From Streptomyces coacervatus (GTDB lineage Bacteria; Actinomycetota; Actinomycetes; Streptomycetales; Streptomycetaceae), in contig NZ_JARHTP010000007.1 in assembly GCF_029223485.1 (NCBI RefSeq), positions 124,001 to 188,000 of the forward strand: 64,000 nt of DNA, read 5' to 3'. A program made the position numbers and the translations under genes. Below the pieces are notes generated by a model. That model was not told the origin of the DNA. It was given only the letters and a program-made list of their open reading frames with translations, and did no database searches. Below are positions 25,682 through 34,469 of this stretch, piece by piece. The stretch's first letter is position 1. Every line of letters begins with the position of its first letter.

Positions 25682-26782
25682 ATGAACGCAACGATGCGTA
25701 AGGTCGTGATCGGCACGACCGCCGTCTCGATGGCCCTTGCAGTGGCTGCTTGTGGTAAGGCCGGCGACAACAACAAGAAGTCGTCGAGCACCAGCTCGGG
25801 CGGCAGCACGTCGATCGGTCTGCTTCTTCCCGACAACACCCAGACCCGCTACGAGCAGTTCGACCGGCCCCTCTTCGAGGCCAAGGTCAAGGAGCTCTGC
25901 TCCGGCTGCACCGTGCAGTACGCCAACGCCAACGCCGACGCGGCCAAGCAGGCGCAGCAGGTCAGCACCATGATCACCAAGGGTGTCAAGGTCATCGTGA
26001 TCAGCGCCCAGGACTCCGCGGCCATCAAGTCCTCCATCCAGACCGCGGTGAACAAGGGCATCAAGGTCGTCGCCTACGACCGCCTCGCGCAGGGCCCGGT
26101 CTCCGCGTACGTCTCCTTCGACAACGTCAAGGTCGGCCAGCTGCAGGGCGAGGCCCTGCTCACCTCGCTGGGCTCCAAGGCCACCACGAAGTCGAAGGTC
26201 GTCATGATCAACGGTGACGACGCCGACCCGAACGCCGCTCAGTTCAAGCAGGGCGCGCACAAGGCCCTCGACGGCAAGGTGAACATCGCCTACGAGCAGT
26301 CCGGCCTCTGGAAGGACACCGTCGCCGCCCAGAAGATGTCCGCGGCCATCACCCAGCTCGGTGCCAAGAACATCGCCGGCGTCTACTCCGCCAACGACGG
26401 CATGGCCGGTGGTATCGCCAACACCCTCAAGGGCGCCGGCATCGCCGGTATCCCGCTGACGGGTCAGGACGCGGAGCTCGCCGGTATCCAGCGCATCCTC
26501 GCCGGCACCCAGTCGAGCACCGTCTACAAGGCCTTCAAGCCGGAGGCCGACGCCGCCGCCACGCTCGCGGTCGACATTGCCCAGGGCAAGAGCATCTCCT
26601 CCCTCGCCACCACGACGCTGACCAGCGGCTCCGGCGACAAGGTGCCCTCGCAGCTGCTGACCCCGGTCTCCGTGACCAAGGCCAACATCAAGGACACGGT
26701 CGTCAAGGACGGGCTCTACACCGTCCAGCAGATCTGCACCTCCGCCTACGCCAAGGCGTGCGCGGCCGCCGGCCTCAAGTAG
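25682..26782 (+). CDS. xylF: D-xylose ABC transporter substrate-binding lipoprotein
   Basis: A 366-residue periplasmic-binding-protein-like domain of the cluster B sugar family, with a signal peptide and lipobox (LAVAACGK). The ligand-binding fold is shown by IGLLLPDNTQTRYEQFDRP, VKVIVISAQDSAAIKSSI, VVAYDRL, YVSFDNVKVGQLQG and GVYSANDGMAGG. The sequence pattern and its place before an ATPase and a permease fit XylF. ATG 25682 has an AGGGAGG site. A strong hairpin lies between it and xylG, probably leaving xylF more highly expressed than the membrane components. Confidence 0.88.
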   Translation: MNATMRKVVIGTTAVSMALAVAACGKAGDNNKKSSSTSSGGSTSIGLLLPDNTQTRYEQFDRPLFEAKVKELCSGCTVQYANANADAAKQAQQVSTMITKGVKVIVISAQDSAAIKSSIQTAVNKGIKVVAYDRLAQGPVSAYVSFDNVKVGQLQGEALLTSLGSKATTKSKVVMINGDDADPNAAQFKQGAHKALDGKVNIAYEQSGLWKDTVAAQKMSAAITQLGAKNIAGVYSANDGMAGGIANTLKGAGIAGIPLTGQDAELAGIQRILAGTQSSTVYKAFKPEADAAATLAVDIAQGKSISSLATTTLTSGSGDKVPSQLLTPVSVTKANIKDTVVKDGLYTVQQICTSAYAKACAAAGLK

Positions 26783-26799
26783 GCGGCCCGCACCCGAGT

Positions 26800-26823
26800 G
26801 ACCGCCCGGACCCCCGGGCGGTC
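26800..26823 (+). terminator. Attenuating hairpin between xylF and xylG
   Basis: A perfect 10-bp stem (GACCGCCCGG / CCGGGCGGTC) with a 4-base loop lies 17 bases after the xylF stop, with no T-run. Partial termination or 3'-end protection here would give the excess of binding protein typical of ABC importers. The remaining 219 bases before xylG show nothing else I can support. Confidence 0.65.
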
Positions 26824-27042
26824 GCTCGACCCGTGACCGCCCCGCGGTCCCGCGAAGCCTGTCCGGCGCCCGCCCCGGCCCAACCACCCCGCTGCCGGGA
26901 CGGGTGCCGGACGGAACCGTTGCCAAGCGCAGCGGATTCGCGCATGTTCATCTTGTAAACCGCGTGCGGTCCCGCACGCCCCTCCGCGCACTACCCCAAG
27001 CGCGGCATCCCCGCCGGTCAGGCGGCGAAGGAGATGGTTCAC

Positions 27043-27825
27043 GTGTCCGCTACGCCCGTGCTGGCGTTGCGCGGAGTCTCCAAGCGATTCGGTGCGGTCC
27101 AGGCCCTCACCGACGTAGAGCTGGAGGTTCACGCCGGAGAAGTCGTCGCCCTGGTGGGCGACAACGGCGCAGGAAAGTCGACCCTGGTCAAGACGATCGC
27201 AGGTGTCCACCCCATCGATGAGGGCGTCATCGAGTGGGAGGGCAACCCGGTCAGCATCAACAAACCGCACGACGCCCAGGGCCTCGGTGTCGCGACCGTC
27301 TACCAGGACCTCGCCCTGTGCGACAACCTCGACGTGGTCGGCAACCTCTACCTCGGACGTGAGCTGCTGCACCGCGGCGTCATCGACGAGGTCACGATGG
27401 AGAAGAACGCCCGGGAGCTGCTGTCCACGCTCTCCATCCGCATCCCGAGCGTGCGCATCCCGATCGCGAGCCTCTCCGGCGGTCAGCGCCAGGTCGTCGC
27501 CATCGCCCGCGCGCTGATCGGCGAGCCGAAGGTCGTCATCCTCGACGAGCCCACCGCCGCCCTCGGCGTCGAGCAGACCGCGCAGGTCCTCGACCTGGTC
27601 GAGCGGCTGCGCGAGCGCAACCTCGGCGTCATCCTCATCAGCCACAACATGGCCGACGTCAAGGCGGTCGCCGACACCGTCGCCGTCCTGCGCCTGGGCA
27701 GGAACAACGGCTCCTTCCCCGTGAAGGACACCAGCCACGAAGAGATCATCGCCGCGATCACGGGTGCCACGGACAACGCCGTGACCCGTCGTGCGGGGCG
27801 TCGCAGCACGGAGGCGGCAAAGTGA
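27043..27825 (+). CDS. xylG: D-xylose ABC transporter ATP-binding protein
   Basis: A 260-residue single-domain ATPase. Walker A is GDNGAGKST, the Q-loop lies in VYQDLALCDN, the signature is SLSGGQRQ, Walker B is KVVILDEPTAALG and the switch is ISHN. Proteobacterial XylG and RbsA have two such domains in about 500 residues; this actinobacterial form has one and presumably acts as a homodimer. I chose GTG 27043 rather than ATG 27034 because the GAAGGAG site abuts the ATG but has proper spacing to the GTG. The stop overlaps the xylH start (GTGA). Confidence 0.88.
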   Translation: MSATPVLALRGVSKRFGAVQALTDVELEVHAGEVVALVGDNGAGKSTLVKTIAGVHPIDEGVIEWEGNPVSINKPHDAQGLGVATVYQDLALCDNLDVVGNLYLGRELLHRGVIDEVTMEKNARELLSTLSIRIPSVRIPIASLSGGQRQVVAIARALIGEPKVVILDEPTAALGVEQTAQVLDLVERLRERNLGVILISHNMADVKAVADTVAVLRLGRNNGSFPVKDTSHEEIIAAITGATDNAVTRRAGRRSTEAAK

Positions 27826-29141
27826 GCGACACGTCCAAGGTTTCCAAGACGGACGCCGCGCCGGAGCAGCAGACAGTGGCTCCGGCGGACGACCCGACGG
27901 CCGCTGCGGTCTCCGTGGTCGACCCGCGGCTGCTGGTCCGTGAAGAGGGCTTCAAGGGCTACCTCACCGAGTTCAAGCGCAAGGTGAAGGGCGGCGAGCT
28001 GGGCTCGCTGCCGGTCGTCATCGGCCTGATCGTCATCTGGACGATCTTCCAGCTGAAGAACGACCGCTTCCTCAGCGCGGACAACCTCTCCAACATCAGC
28101 TACTACATGTCGGCCACCGGCATGCTCGCCATCGGCCTGGTGTTCGTGCTGCTGCTCGGCGAGATCGACCTCTCCGTCGGCTCGGTCAGCGGCCTGTCCT
28201 CGACGATCTTCGCCGTGTTCGTCGTCGAGCACGGTATGAACGACTGGCTCGCGCTGGTCCTGACCGTCCTGACCGGTATCGGAATCGGCGCACTGCACGG
28301 ATTCTTCTTCGCGAGGATCGGCGTACCAGCGTTCGTCGTGACCCTGGCCGGCTTCCTGGGCTGGAACGGTCTGATGCTGTGGCTGCTGGGCTCCAGCGGC
28401 ACCATCAACATCCCGGCCGACTCCGGCCCCGTGCACCTCTTCGGCCAGAACTCCTTCTTCATGGACCAGGCCGTCATCGGTGCCTATCTGCTGGCCGGCC
28501 TCGGCGTCGTCCTGTCGCTGGTGGGCCAGTTCAACGAGCAGCGCCGCCGCCGGGCCGCCGGGGTGCCCTTCCGCCCCACCAGCGAGATCCTGGTGCGCGT
28601 CGTCCTGCTCGGTATCGCGTCCTTCGCGGCCGCGGCCGTGCTGAACAGCGCCGCCGGTGTCTCCAACGCCCTGGTGATCTTCCTCGCCTGCCTCGTGATC
28701 GTCGACTTCGTGCTGCGGCGCACCACTTACGGCCGCAAGGTGTTCGCGGTCGGCGGCGGCATCGAGGCGGCCCGCCGTGCGGGTATCAGCGTGCCCATGG
28801 TCCGTATCACCGTGTTCTCCATCTCCGGCATGTTCGCGGCGATCGGCGGCATGTTCTTCGCCGGCCAGACGGCGAGCGCGACGCTGACCGCCGGTGGCGG
28901 CAACACGCTGATGCTCGCCATCGCGGCGGCGGTCATCGGTGGTACGTCGCTGTTCGGCGGCCGGGGGTCGGTGTGGTCCGCGCTGCTGGGCATGCTGGTG
29001 ATTCAGTCGATCCAGACCGGTCTGGACCTGCTGAACATGAACACGTCCATCCAGTACATGATCACTGGTGCGGTTCTGCTGGGTGCGGTTGTCATTGACT
29101 CCGTCTCTCGTAAGAGTCAGAAGGCTGCGGGTCGCGCATAA
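27822..29141 (+). CDS. xylH: D-xylose ABC transporter permease
   Basis: A 439-residue permease of the branched-chain/ribose-type family with about ten or more membrane helices after a charged 60-residue N-terminus. GLVFVLLLGEIDLSVGS is the hallmark segment, and TYGRKVFAVGGGIEAARRAGI is the cytoplasmic coupling loop. It completes the XylFGH transporter. GTG 27822 overlaps the xylG stop by four bases, so the two are translationally coupled. A dispersed hairpin repeat and a classical terminator follow. Confidence 0.88.
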   Translation: MSDTSKVSKTDAAPEQQTVAPADDPTAAAVSVVDPRLLVREEGFKGYLTEFKRKVKGGELGSLPVVIGLIVIWTIFQLKNDRFLSADNLSNISYYMSATGMLAIGLVFVLLLGEIDLSVGSVSGLSSTIFAVFVVEHGMNDWLALVLTVLTGIGIGALHGFFFARIGVPAFVVTLAGFLGWNGLMLWLLGSSGTINIPADSGPVHLFGQNSFFMDQAVIGAYLLAGLGVVLSLVGQFNEQRRRRAAGVPFRPTSEILVRVVLLGIASFAAAAVLNSAAGVSNALVIFLACLVIVDFVLRRTTYGRKVFAVGGGIEAARRAGISVPMVRITVFSISGMFAAIGGMFFAGQTASATLTAGGGNTLMLAIAAAVIGGTSLFGGRGSVWSALLGMLVIQSIQTGLDLLNMNTSIQYMITGAVLLGAVVIDSVSRKSQKAAGRA

Positions 29142-29190
29142 CGCGGTTGCGCCGTGGGGGTGCGGTGGTATTACGGGTGCCGGCCGTGTG

Positions 29191-29243
29191 TGGCTGGTCG
29201 CGCAGTTCCCCGCGCCCCTTAGGGGCGCCCCTTTGGGGCGCCC
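29191..29243. repeat. Dispersed hairpin repeat copy downstream of xylH
   Basis: It contains TGGTCGCGCAGTTCCCCGCG and two consecutive GGGGCGC inverted repeats. It is related to the copies at 5921, 39048, 40275 and 59167. Confidence 0.85.
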
Positions 29244-29246
29244 ATG

Positions 29247-29280
29247 ACGCCCGGTACCTCATAGGTGCCGGGCGTTTTTT
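29247..29280 (+). terminator. Rho-independent terminator of xylFGH
   Basis: A 13-bp stem (ACGCCCGGTACCT / AGGTGCCGGGCGT, one G-T wobble) with a 3-base loop, followed by a run of six T. It is the clearest intrinsic terminator in the window. Confidence 0.93.
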
Positions 29281-29400
29281 GTGTCGTACAGCCGATCGCG
29301 TGACGTATCACGCACTGCCCGCGCGTCGTCCGCACAGGCGGAACATTAGACTCGACAAGCCCGGCAACAGCTCGATCAGCTCTACTGCAAGGAGGCACGG

Positions 29401-31329
29401 GTGCCGCTGCTGACCCGCATCAGGGGACCGCGCGATCTGGACCGGCTCAGCCTGGAGCAGCTGGACCAGCTGGCAGAGGAGATCCGGACCTTCCTCGTCG
29501 ACGCCGTCTCCAAGACCGGCGGCCACCTCGGCCCCAACCTGGGCGTCGTCGAGCTCACCATCGCCCTGCACCGCGTCTTCGACTCCCCGAAGGACAGGGT
29601 GCTGTGGGACACGGGCCACCAGTCCTATGTGCACAAGCTGCTCACCGGCCGTCAGGACTTCTCGAAGCTGAAGCAGAAGGGCGGCCTGTCCGGCTACCCC
29701 GCGCAGGCCGAGTCCGAGCACGACGTCATCGAGAACAGCCACGCCTCCACGGTGCTCGGCTGGGCCGACGGCCTCGCCAAGGCCAACCAGATCCTGGAGC
29801 GCGACGACCATGTGGTCGCCGTGATCGGTGACGGTGCGTTGACCGGCGGTATGGCCTGGGAGGCCCTCAACAACATCGCCGACGCCAAGGACCGGCCCCT
29901 CGTCATCGTCGTCAACGACAACGAGCGGTCGTACGCCCCGACCATCGGCGGCCTCGCCAACCACCTCGCCACCCTTCGTACGACCGACGGGTACGAGCGC
30001 TTCCTGGCCCGCGGGAAGGACCTGCTGGAGCGGACCCCGGTCGTCGGGAAGCCGCTCTACGAGACCCTCCACGGGGCCAAGAAGGGCCTCAAGGACTTCA
30101 TCGCGCCGCAGGGCATGTTCGAGGACCTGGGGCTCAAGTACGTCGGCCCGATCGACGGTCACGACATCGAGGCGCTGGAGTCGGCCCTCGCGCGCGCCAA
30201 GCGGTTCGGCGGCCCCGTCATCGTCCACTGCCTCACCGAGAAGGGCCGCGGCTACCAGCCCGCCCTCCAGGACGAGGCCGACCGCTTCCACGGCATCGGC
30301 CCCATCCACCCCGACACCGGCCTGCCGATCAAGGCCTCCGGCGCCGACTGGACCTCCGTCTTCGGCGACGAGATGGTGCAACTCGGCAAGGAGCGGAAGG
30401 ACATCGTCGCCATCACTGCGGCGATGCTGCAGCCGGTCGGCCTGAAGAAGTTCGCCGACGCCTTCCCCAAGCGGATCTACGACGTCGGCATCGCCGAGCA
30501 GCACGCCGCCGTCTCCGCGGCGGGCCTCGCCACCGGCGGACTGCACCCCGTCTTCGCCGTCTACGCCACCTTCCTCAACCGCGCCTTCGACCAGGTGCTG
30601 ATGGATGTCGCCCTGCACAAGTGCGGCGTCACCTTCGTCCTGGACCGGGCCGGCATCACCGGCACCGACGGCGCCTCCCACAACGGCATGTGGGACATGT
30701 CGATCCTGCAGGTCGTGCCGGGGCTCAGGCTCGCCGCGCCGCGCGACGCCGACCAGGTGCGGGCGCAGCTGCGGGAGGCCGTCGAGGTCAAGGACGCGCC
30801 GACCGTGGTGCGCTTCTCCAAGGGCGCCGTCGGTCCCGCCGTAGCCGCCGTGGGACGGGTGGGCGGCATGGACGTCCTGCGCGAGCCCGGCACGGACACC
30901 CCGGACGTGCTGCTCGTCTCCGTGGGCGCCCTCGCCCCCATGTGCCTGGAGATCGCCTCGCTGCTCGACAAGCAGGGCATCTCCACCACCGTCGTCGACC
31001 CGCGCTGGGTCAAGCCCGTCGACGAGGCCATGGCGCCCCTCGCGGAGCGGCACCGCGTGGTCGTCACCGTCGAGGACAACTCCCGTGTCGGCGGCGTCGG
31101 TTCGGCGATCGCGCAGGCGTTGCGAGACGCGGGCGTCGACGTCCCGCTGCGTGACTTCGGCATCCCGCCGCGCTTCCTCGACCATGCCTCCCGCGCCGAG
31201 GTCATGACGGAGATCGGGCTGACGGCCCCCGACATCGCCCGCCAGGTCACCGGGCTGGTCTCCAAGCTGGACGGCCGGTTCAACCGCGCCGCGGCGGAGG
31301 TCGACTCGGTGGAGCCCGCGCGCGACTGA
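29401..31329 (+). CDS. dxs: 1-deoxy-D-xylulose-5-phosphate synthase
   Basis: A 642-residue thiamine-diphosphate enzyme condensing pyruvate and glyceraldehyde 3-phosphate to DXP, the first step of the MEP isoprenoid pathway. It has the N-terminal LSLEQLDQLAEEIR, HLGPNLGVVELTIALH, DTGHQSYVHKLLTGR, the TPP motif GDGALTGGMAWEALNN with downstream VVNDNERS, the active-site segment DVGIAEQHAAVSAAG and the C-terminal transketolase domain. Length is normal. GTG 29401 has a CAAGGAGG site. It is monocistronic between two terminators. Streptomyces often have a second copy elsewhere. Confidence 0.95.
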   Translation: MPLLTRIRGPRDLDRLSLEQLDQLAEEIRTFLVDAVSKTGGHLGPNLGVVELTIALHRVFDSPKDRVLWDTGHQSYVHKLLTGRQDFSKLKQKGGLSGYPAQAESEHDVIENSHASTVLGWADGLAKANQILERDDHVVAVIGDGALTGGMAWEALNNIADAKDRPLVIVVNDNERSYAPTIGGLANHLATLRTTDGYERFLARGKDLLERTPVVGKPLYETLHGAKKGLKDFIAPQGMFEDLGLKYVGPIDGHDIEALESALARAKRFGGPVIVHCLTEKGRGYQPALQDEADRFHGIGPIHPDTGLPIKASGADWTSVFGDEMVQLGKERKDIVAITAAMLQPVGLKKFADAFPKRIYDVGIAEQHAAVSAAGLATGGLHPVFAVYATFLNRAFDQVLMDVALHKCGVTFVLDRAGITGTDGASHNGMWDMSILQVVPGLRLAAPRDADQVRAQLREAVEVKDAPTVVRFSKGAVGPAVAAVGRVGGMDVLREPGTDTPDVLLVSVGALAPMCLEIASLLDKQGISTTVVDPRWVKPVDEAMAPLAERHRVVVTVEDNSRVGGVGSAIAQALRDAGVDVPLRDFGIPPRFLDHASRAEVMTEIGLTAPDIARQVTGLVSKLDGRFNRAAAEVDSVEPARD

Positions 31330-31348
31330 CACATCCGTACGGCCGGAC

Positions 31349-31388
31349 GGGCCGCTTTCACCACCGTCAAGGGTGGCGAAAGCGGCCC
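31349..31388. terminator. Terminator hairpin after dxs
   Basis: A long stem (GGGCCGCTTTC then CCACC, pairing with GGTGG then GAAAGCGGCCC, one internal mismatch) begins 20 bases after the dxs stop. Confidence 0.75.
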
Positions 31389-31475
31389 ATCTGCGTGAAT
31401 CCGTCCGCGCCGGGGCATACGGCCTACGCCCCCTCTCGATCATGTCGAGGACGACGAAGCGTGGGAGGTAAGCCC

Positions 31476-32975
31476 GTGAGCAGCACCGTCTTCCGGACGA
31501 AGAAGGTCGAGCAGTCCATCCGCGACACCGAGGAACCCGAGCACGCGCTCAAGAAATCCCTGTCCGCGCTCGATCTGACGGTCTTCGGCGTCGGTGTCAT
31601 CATCGGCACCGGCATCTTCGTCCTCACCGGCACGGTGGCCAAGAACAACGCCGGCCCCGCCGTCGCCCTGGCCTTCGTCGCGGCCGGCGTCGCCTGCGGA
31701 CTCGCCGCGCTCTGCTACGCCGAGTTCGCCTCCACGGTCCCGGTGGCCGGCTCCGCGTACACCTTCGCGTACGCCTCCCTGGGCGAACTGCCCGCCTGGA
31801 TCATCGGCTGGGACCTGGTCCTGGAGTTCGCGCTCGGCACCGCGGTGGTCGCGGTCGGCTGGTCCGGCTACATCGCCTCGCTGCTCGACAACGCGGGCTG
31901 GCATCTGCCCCAAGCGCTCAGCGGCAGAGAGGGGGCGAGCGGGTTCGGCTTCGACATCCTCGCCGCCGCCCTCGTGCTCGTACTCACCGGCATCCTCGTC
32001 CTGGGTATGAAGCTCTCCGCTCGGATCACCTCTGTCGTGGTCGCCATCAAGGTGACCGTTGTCCTGACCGTGATCGTCGCGGGCCTGTTCTTCATCAAGG
32101 GCGACAACTACAAGCCGTTCATCCCGAAGTCGCAGACGGTCGAGGCGGGCGGGAGCCTCAAGGCCCCGCTCATCCAGCTGATGTTCGGCTGGGCGCCGTC
32201 CAACTTCGGTGTGATGGGCATCTTCACCGCCGCCTCCGTCGTCTTCTTCGCCTTCATCGGCTTCGACGTCGTCGCCACCGCCGCCGAGGAGACCAGGAAC
32301 CCGCAGCGGGACATGCCGCGCGGCATCCTCGGCTCGCTCATCATCTGCACCACGCTCTACGTCGCCGTGTCGATCGTCGTCACCGGCATGCAGCACTACA
32401 CCAGGCTGTCCGTGAACGCCCCGCTCGCCGACGCCTTCAAGGCCACCGGGCACCCCTGGTTCGCGGGCTTCATCAGCTTCGGCGCCGCCGTCGGACTGAC
32501 CACGGTCTGCCTGATCCTGCTCCTCGGCCAGACCCGCGTCTTCTTCGCGATGAGCCGCGACGGCCTCCTGCCCCGCTTCTTCTCCCGCGTCCACCCGCGC
32601 TTCAAGACCCCGTACCGGCCGACCATCCTGCTGGGCGGGATCATCGCGATCGTCGCCGGGTTCACCAGCCTCAGCGAACTCGCGGAACTGGTGAACATCG
32701 GCACGCTGTTCGCGTTCATCGTCGTCGCGATCGGCGTGATCATCCTCCGCAACACCCGCCCCGACCTGCCCCGGTCCTTCCGCACCCCGTGGGTGCCGGT
32801 CGTCCCGATCCTGTCGGTGTGCGCCTCGCTGTGGCTGATGCTGAACCTGCCCGCCGAGACCTGGCTCCGGTTCGGCATCTGGATGGTGATCGGCTTCTTC
32901 GTGTACTTCTTCTACGGCCGCACCCACAGCCGTCTGGCGCGCGGTGAGGAGACCAGGGTCGGCGAGGGGGTGTAG
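31476..32975 (+). CDS. APC family cationic amino acid permease
   Basis: A 499-residue integral membrane transporter with 12 or more predicted helices. The first helix carries the APC substrate-binding motif GVGVIIGTGIFVLTG, and the middle contains FFAFIGFDVVATAAEETRNPQRDMPRGI, the signature of the cationic amino acid transporter (CAT/YfnA) subfamily. The C-terminus is a short charged tail. GTG 31476 follows GGGAGG at suitable spacing; the frame is open 27 codons upstream. No neighbour suggests a specific substrate. Confidence 0.87.
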   Translation: MSSTVFRTKKVEQSIRDTEEPEHALKKSLSALDLTVFGVGVIIGTGIFVLTGTVAKNNAGPAVALAFVAAGVACGLAALCYAEFASTVPVAGSAYTFAYASLGELPAWIIGWDLVLEFALGTAVVAVGWSGYIASLLDNAGWHLPQALSGREGASGFGFDILAAALVLVLTGILVLGMKLSARITSVVVAIKVTVVLTVIVAGLFFIKGDNYKPFIPKSQTVEAGGSLKAPLIQLMFGWAPSNFGVMGIFTAASVVFFAFIGFDVVATAAEETRNPQRDMPRGILGSLIICTTLYVAVSIVVTGMQHYTRLSVNAPLADAFKATGHPWFAGFISFGAAVGLTTVCLILLLGQTRVFFAMSRDGLLPRFFSRVHPRFKTPYRPTILLGGIIAIVAGFTSLSELAELVNIGTLFAFIVVAIGVIILRNTRPDLPRSFRTPWVPVVPILSVCASLWLMLNLPAETWLRFGIWMVIGFFVYFFYGRTHSRLARGEETRVGEGV

Positions 32976-33017
32976 TCAACTCTCTTGCTGCGCCTCTCCC
33001 TTGATTCGCCTCGGTGT

Positions 33018-33061
33018 TCCGGCCCCGCGCCTCCTGCTTCGGCGGGGGCTGCGGGGCCGGA
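33018..33061. terminator. Bidirectional terminator hairpin
   Basis: An 11-bp outer stem (TCCGGCCCCGC / GCGGGGCCGGA) with further pairing inside lies between the convergent permease and NYN-domain genes. Confidence 0.7.
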
Positions 33062-33067
33062 CGGCGT

Positions 33068-33442
33068 TCACGCCGGCCTGACGGTGCGCGGTCCTGTCAC
33101 CTCGGCCCCCAACTCCTGCACCCTGCGCCGCAGTTCCCGGTCCGCCGTCACCACCAGAACCGGCCGTTCCCCGGCCCCGGCGACCAGGTCGACCATGTGG
33201 TCGTCCCCGCTGCCCGGCGCCGACTCCACCCGGACGCCGGGTACCGTCTCCACCCCGCGTGCCGCCCCTTCCACCACCAGGACGATCTCCGCGGGAGCGG
33301 TGCGGCCCGGGAGTCCGTCGGTCGCGAGCCGGTCGCGGAGGCGTTCCGCGGCCCCCTGCCGGTCACGCCACCAGCCGTCGGGCACCGACCCGACGACGTT
33401 CGCGGCGTCGACGATCACGAGCAGCGGGTCGCCGTCACTCAT
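33068..33442 (-). CDS. NYN/PIN-like domain protein
   Basis: A 124-residue small protein beginning with LLVIVDAANVVGSVPDGWWRD, the first strand and conserved Asp-Asn of NYN/PIN-like ribonuclease folds, and ending in VLVVTADRELRRRVQELG, the matching late strand with Asp. It would be a metal-dependent RNase-like protein or an inactive relative; its RNA target is unknown. ATG 33442 overlaps the end of the upstream dehydrogenase gene by 8 bases, so the two are co-translated. Confidence 0.75.
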   Translation of the reverse strand: MSDGDPLLVIVDAANVVGSVPDGWWRDRQGAAERLRDRLATDGLPGRTAPAEIVLVVEGAARGVETVPGVRVESAPGSGDDHMVDLVAGAGERPVLVVTADRELRRRVQELGAEVTGPRTVRPA

Positions 33443-34322
33443 GCGGCACGTCGAAGCTGGCGAAGTACGCGGCGGCCATGTCCTCGTCGCCGTGGCCCTG
33501 CGCGGCGGCCCGCTCCATGCGCTCGGCGGTCGCGGCCGCGACATCCAGGCGGACGCCGCCCTGCCGCCCGGCCTCGACGATCAGACGGGCGTCCTTGGCC
33601 GCCGTGGCCACCGCGAACTGGGCCGGAGACAGTTGGTCGTTCAGGACCAGGCCCGCCTTGGCCTTGAGATAGCCCATGTCGAGCGGGCCGCCCGCGATGA
33701 GGTCGAAGAAGTTCTGCGGGTCGACACCGAGGGCCTTGGACAGGGCCAGCACCTCGCCGGTCGCCGCGGTGGCGGCCAGGACCCAGCTGTTGGCGACCAG
33801 CTTCAGCCGGGTCGCGCTGCCGGCCGCGCCGTCGTCCCCGGTCCACAGCGTGCGGGCGCCGACCGCGTCGAACACCGGCTCCACCGCCGCCCGGCAGGCG
33901 ACGGGCCCGGCGGCCAGCACGGTCAGCTGCCCGGCCTCCGCGGGCTGCCGGGTGCCGAGCACCGGGGCGTCGTAGAAGACGAGGCCGTGCTCGTCGGCGA
34001 ACGCGGCCAGTTCCGCGACCGCCTCGACGCCTGCCGTGGTCGACTGCACCCAGGCGGCGCCGGAGCGCAGCGCGGGGGCGGCCTCCCGCATGACGTCCAG
34101 GGCGGCCGGACCGTCGTACAGCATGGTCAGGACGACGTCGGCGCCCTGGACCGCCTCGGCGGGCGTGCCGGCCACGTACGCGCCGTCCGCGGCGAGCGGC
34201 TCGGCCTTGGCGCGGGTGCGGTTCCAGGCGCGGACGGTGTGTCCGGCGCGGACCAGGTTGCGGGCCATGGCGGCGCCCATGATGCCCGTGCCGAGGACGC
34301 TCACGGTGAGCTTGTCGGTCAT
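33435..34322 (-). CDS. NAD(P)-dependent beta-hydroxyacid dehydrogenase (HIBADH/GLYR family)
   Basis: A 295-residue two-domain oxidoreductase. The Rossmann motif is SVLGTGIMGAAMARNL, followed by the arginine of the NADP-binding loop (WNRTRAKAEPL). The substrate segment reads YDAPVLGTRQPAEAGQLTVLAAG, and the catalytic Lys lies in ATRLKLVANSW; the DLIAGGPLDMGYL segment is family-typical. It may reduce or oxidise 3-hydroxyisobutyrate-like or succinic-semialdehyde-like substrates, or be an imine-reductase relative; I cannot choose. ATG 34322 follows GAAGGAAG. Confidence 0.82.
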   Translation of the reverse strand: MTDKLTVSVLGTGIMGAAMARNLVRAGHTVRAWNRTRAKAEPLAADGAYVAGTPAEAVQGADVVLTMLYDGPAALDVMREAAPALRSGAAWVQSTTAGVEAVAELAAFADEHGLVFYDAPVLGTRQPAEAGQLTVLAAGPVACRAAVEPVFDAVGARTLWTGDDGAAGSATRLKLVANSWVLAATAATGEVLALSKALGVDPQNFFDLIAGGPLDMGYLKAKAGLVLNDQLSPAQFAVATAAKDARLIVEAGRQGGVRLDVAAATAERMERAAAQGHGDEDMAAAYFASFDVPHE

Positions 34323-34469
34323 GAGATCGGCTTCCTTCTCACTTCTGTCGCTGGGGTTGCTGTAGTACAGCCTGCCCGCCGGCATCCGGCGCCGCGCACC
34401 GGACCGTCGAGCACGGTGGACGCAGGGGCCGGGCCCCGGTCGGCGCAGGGCCCCGCTTAGAGTGAAGCG

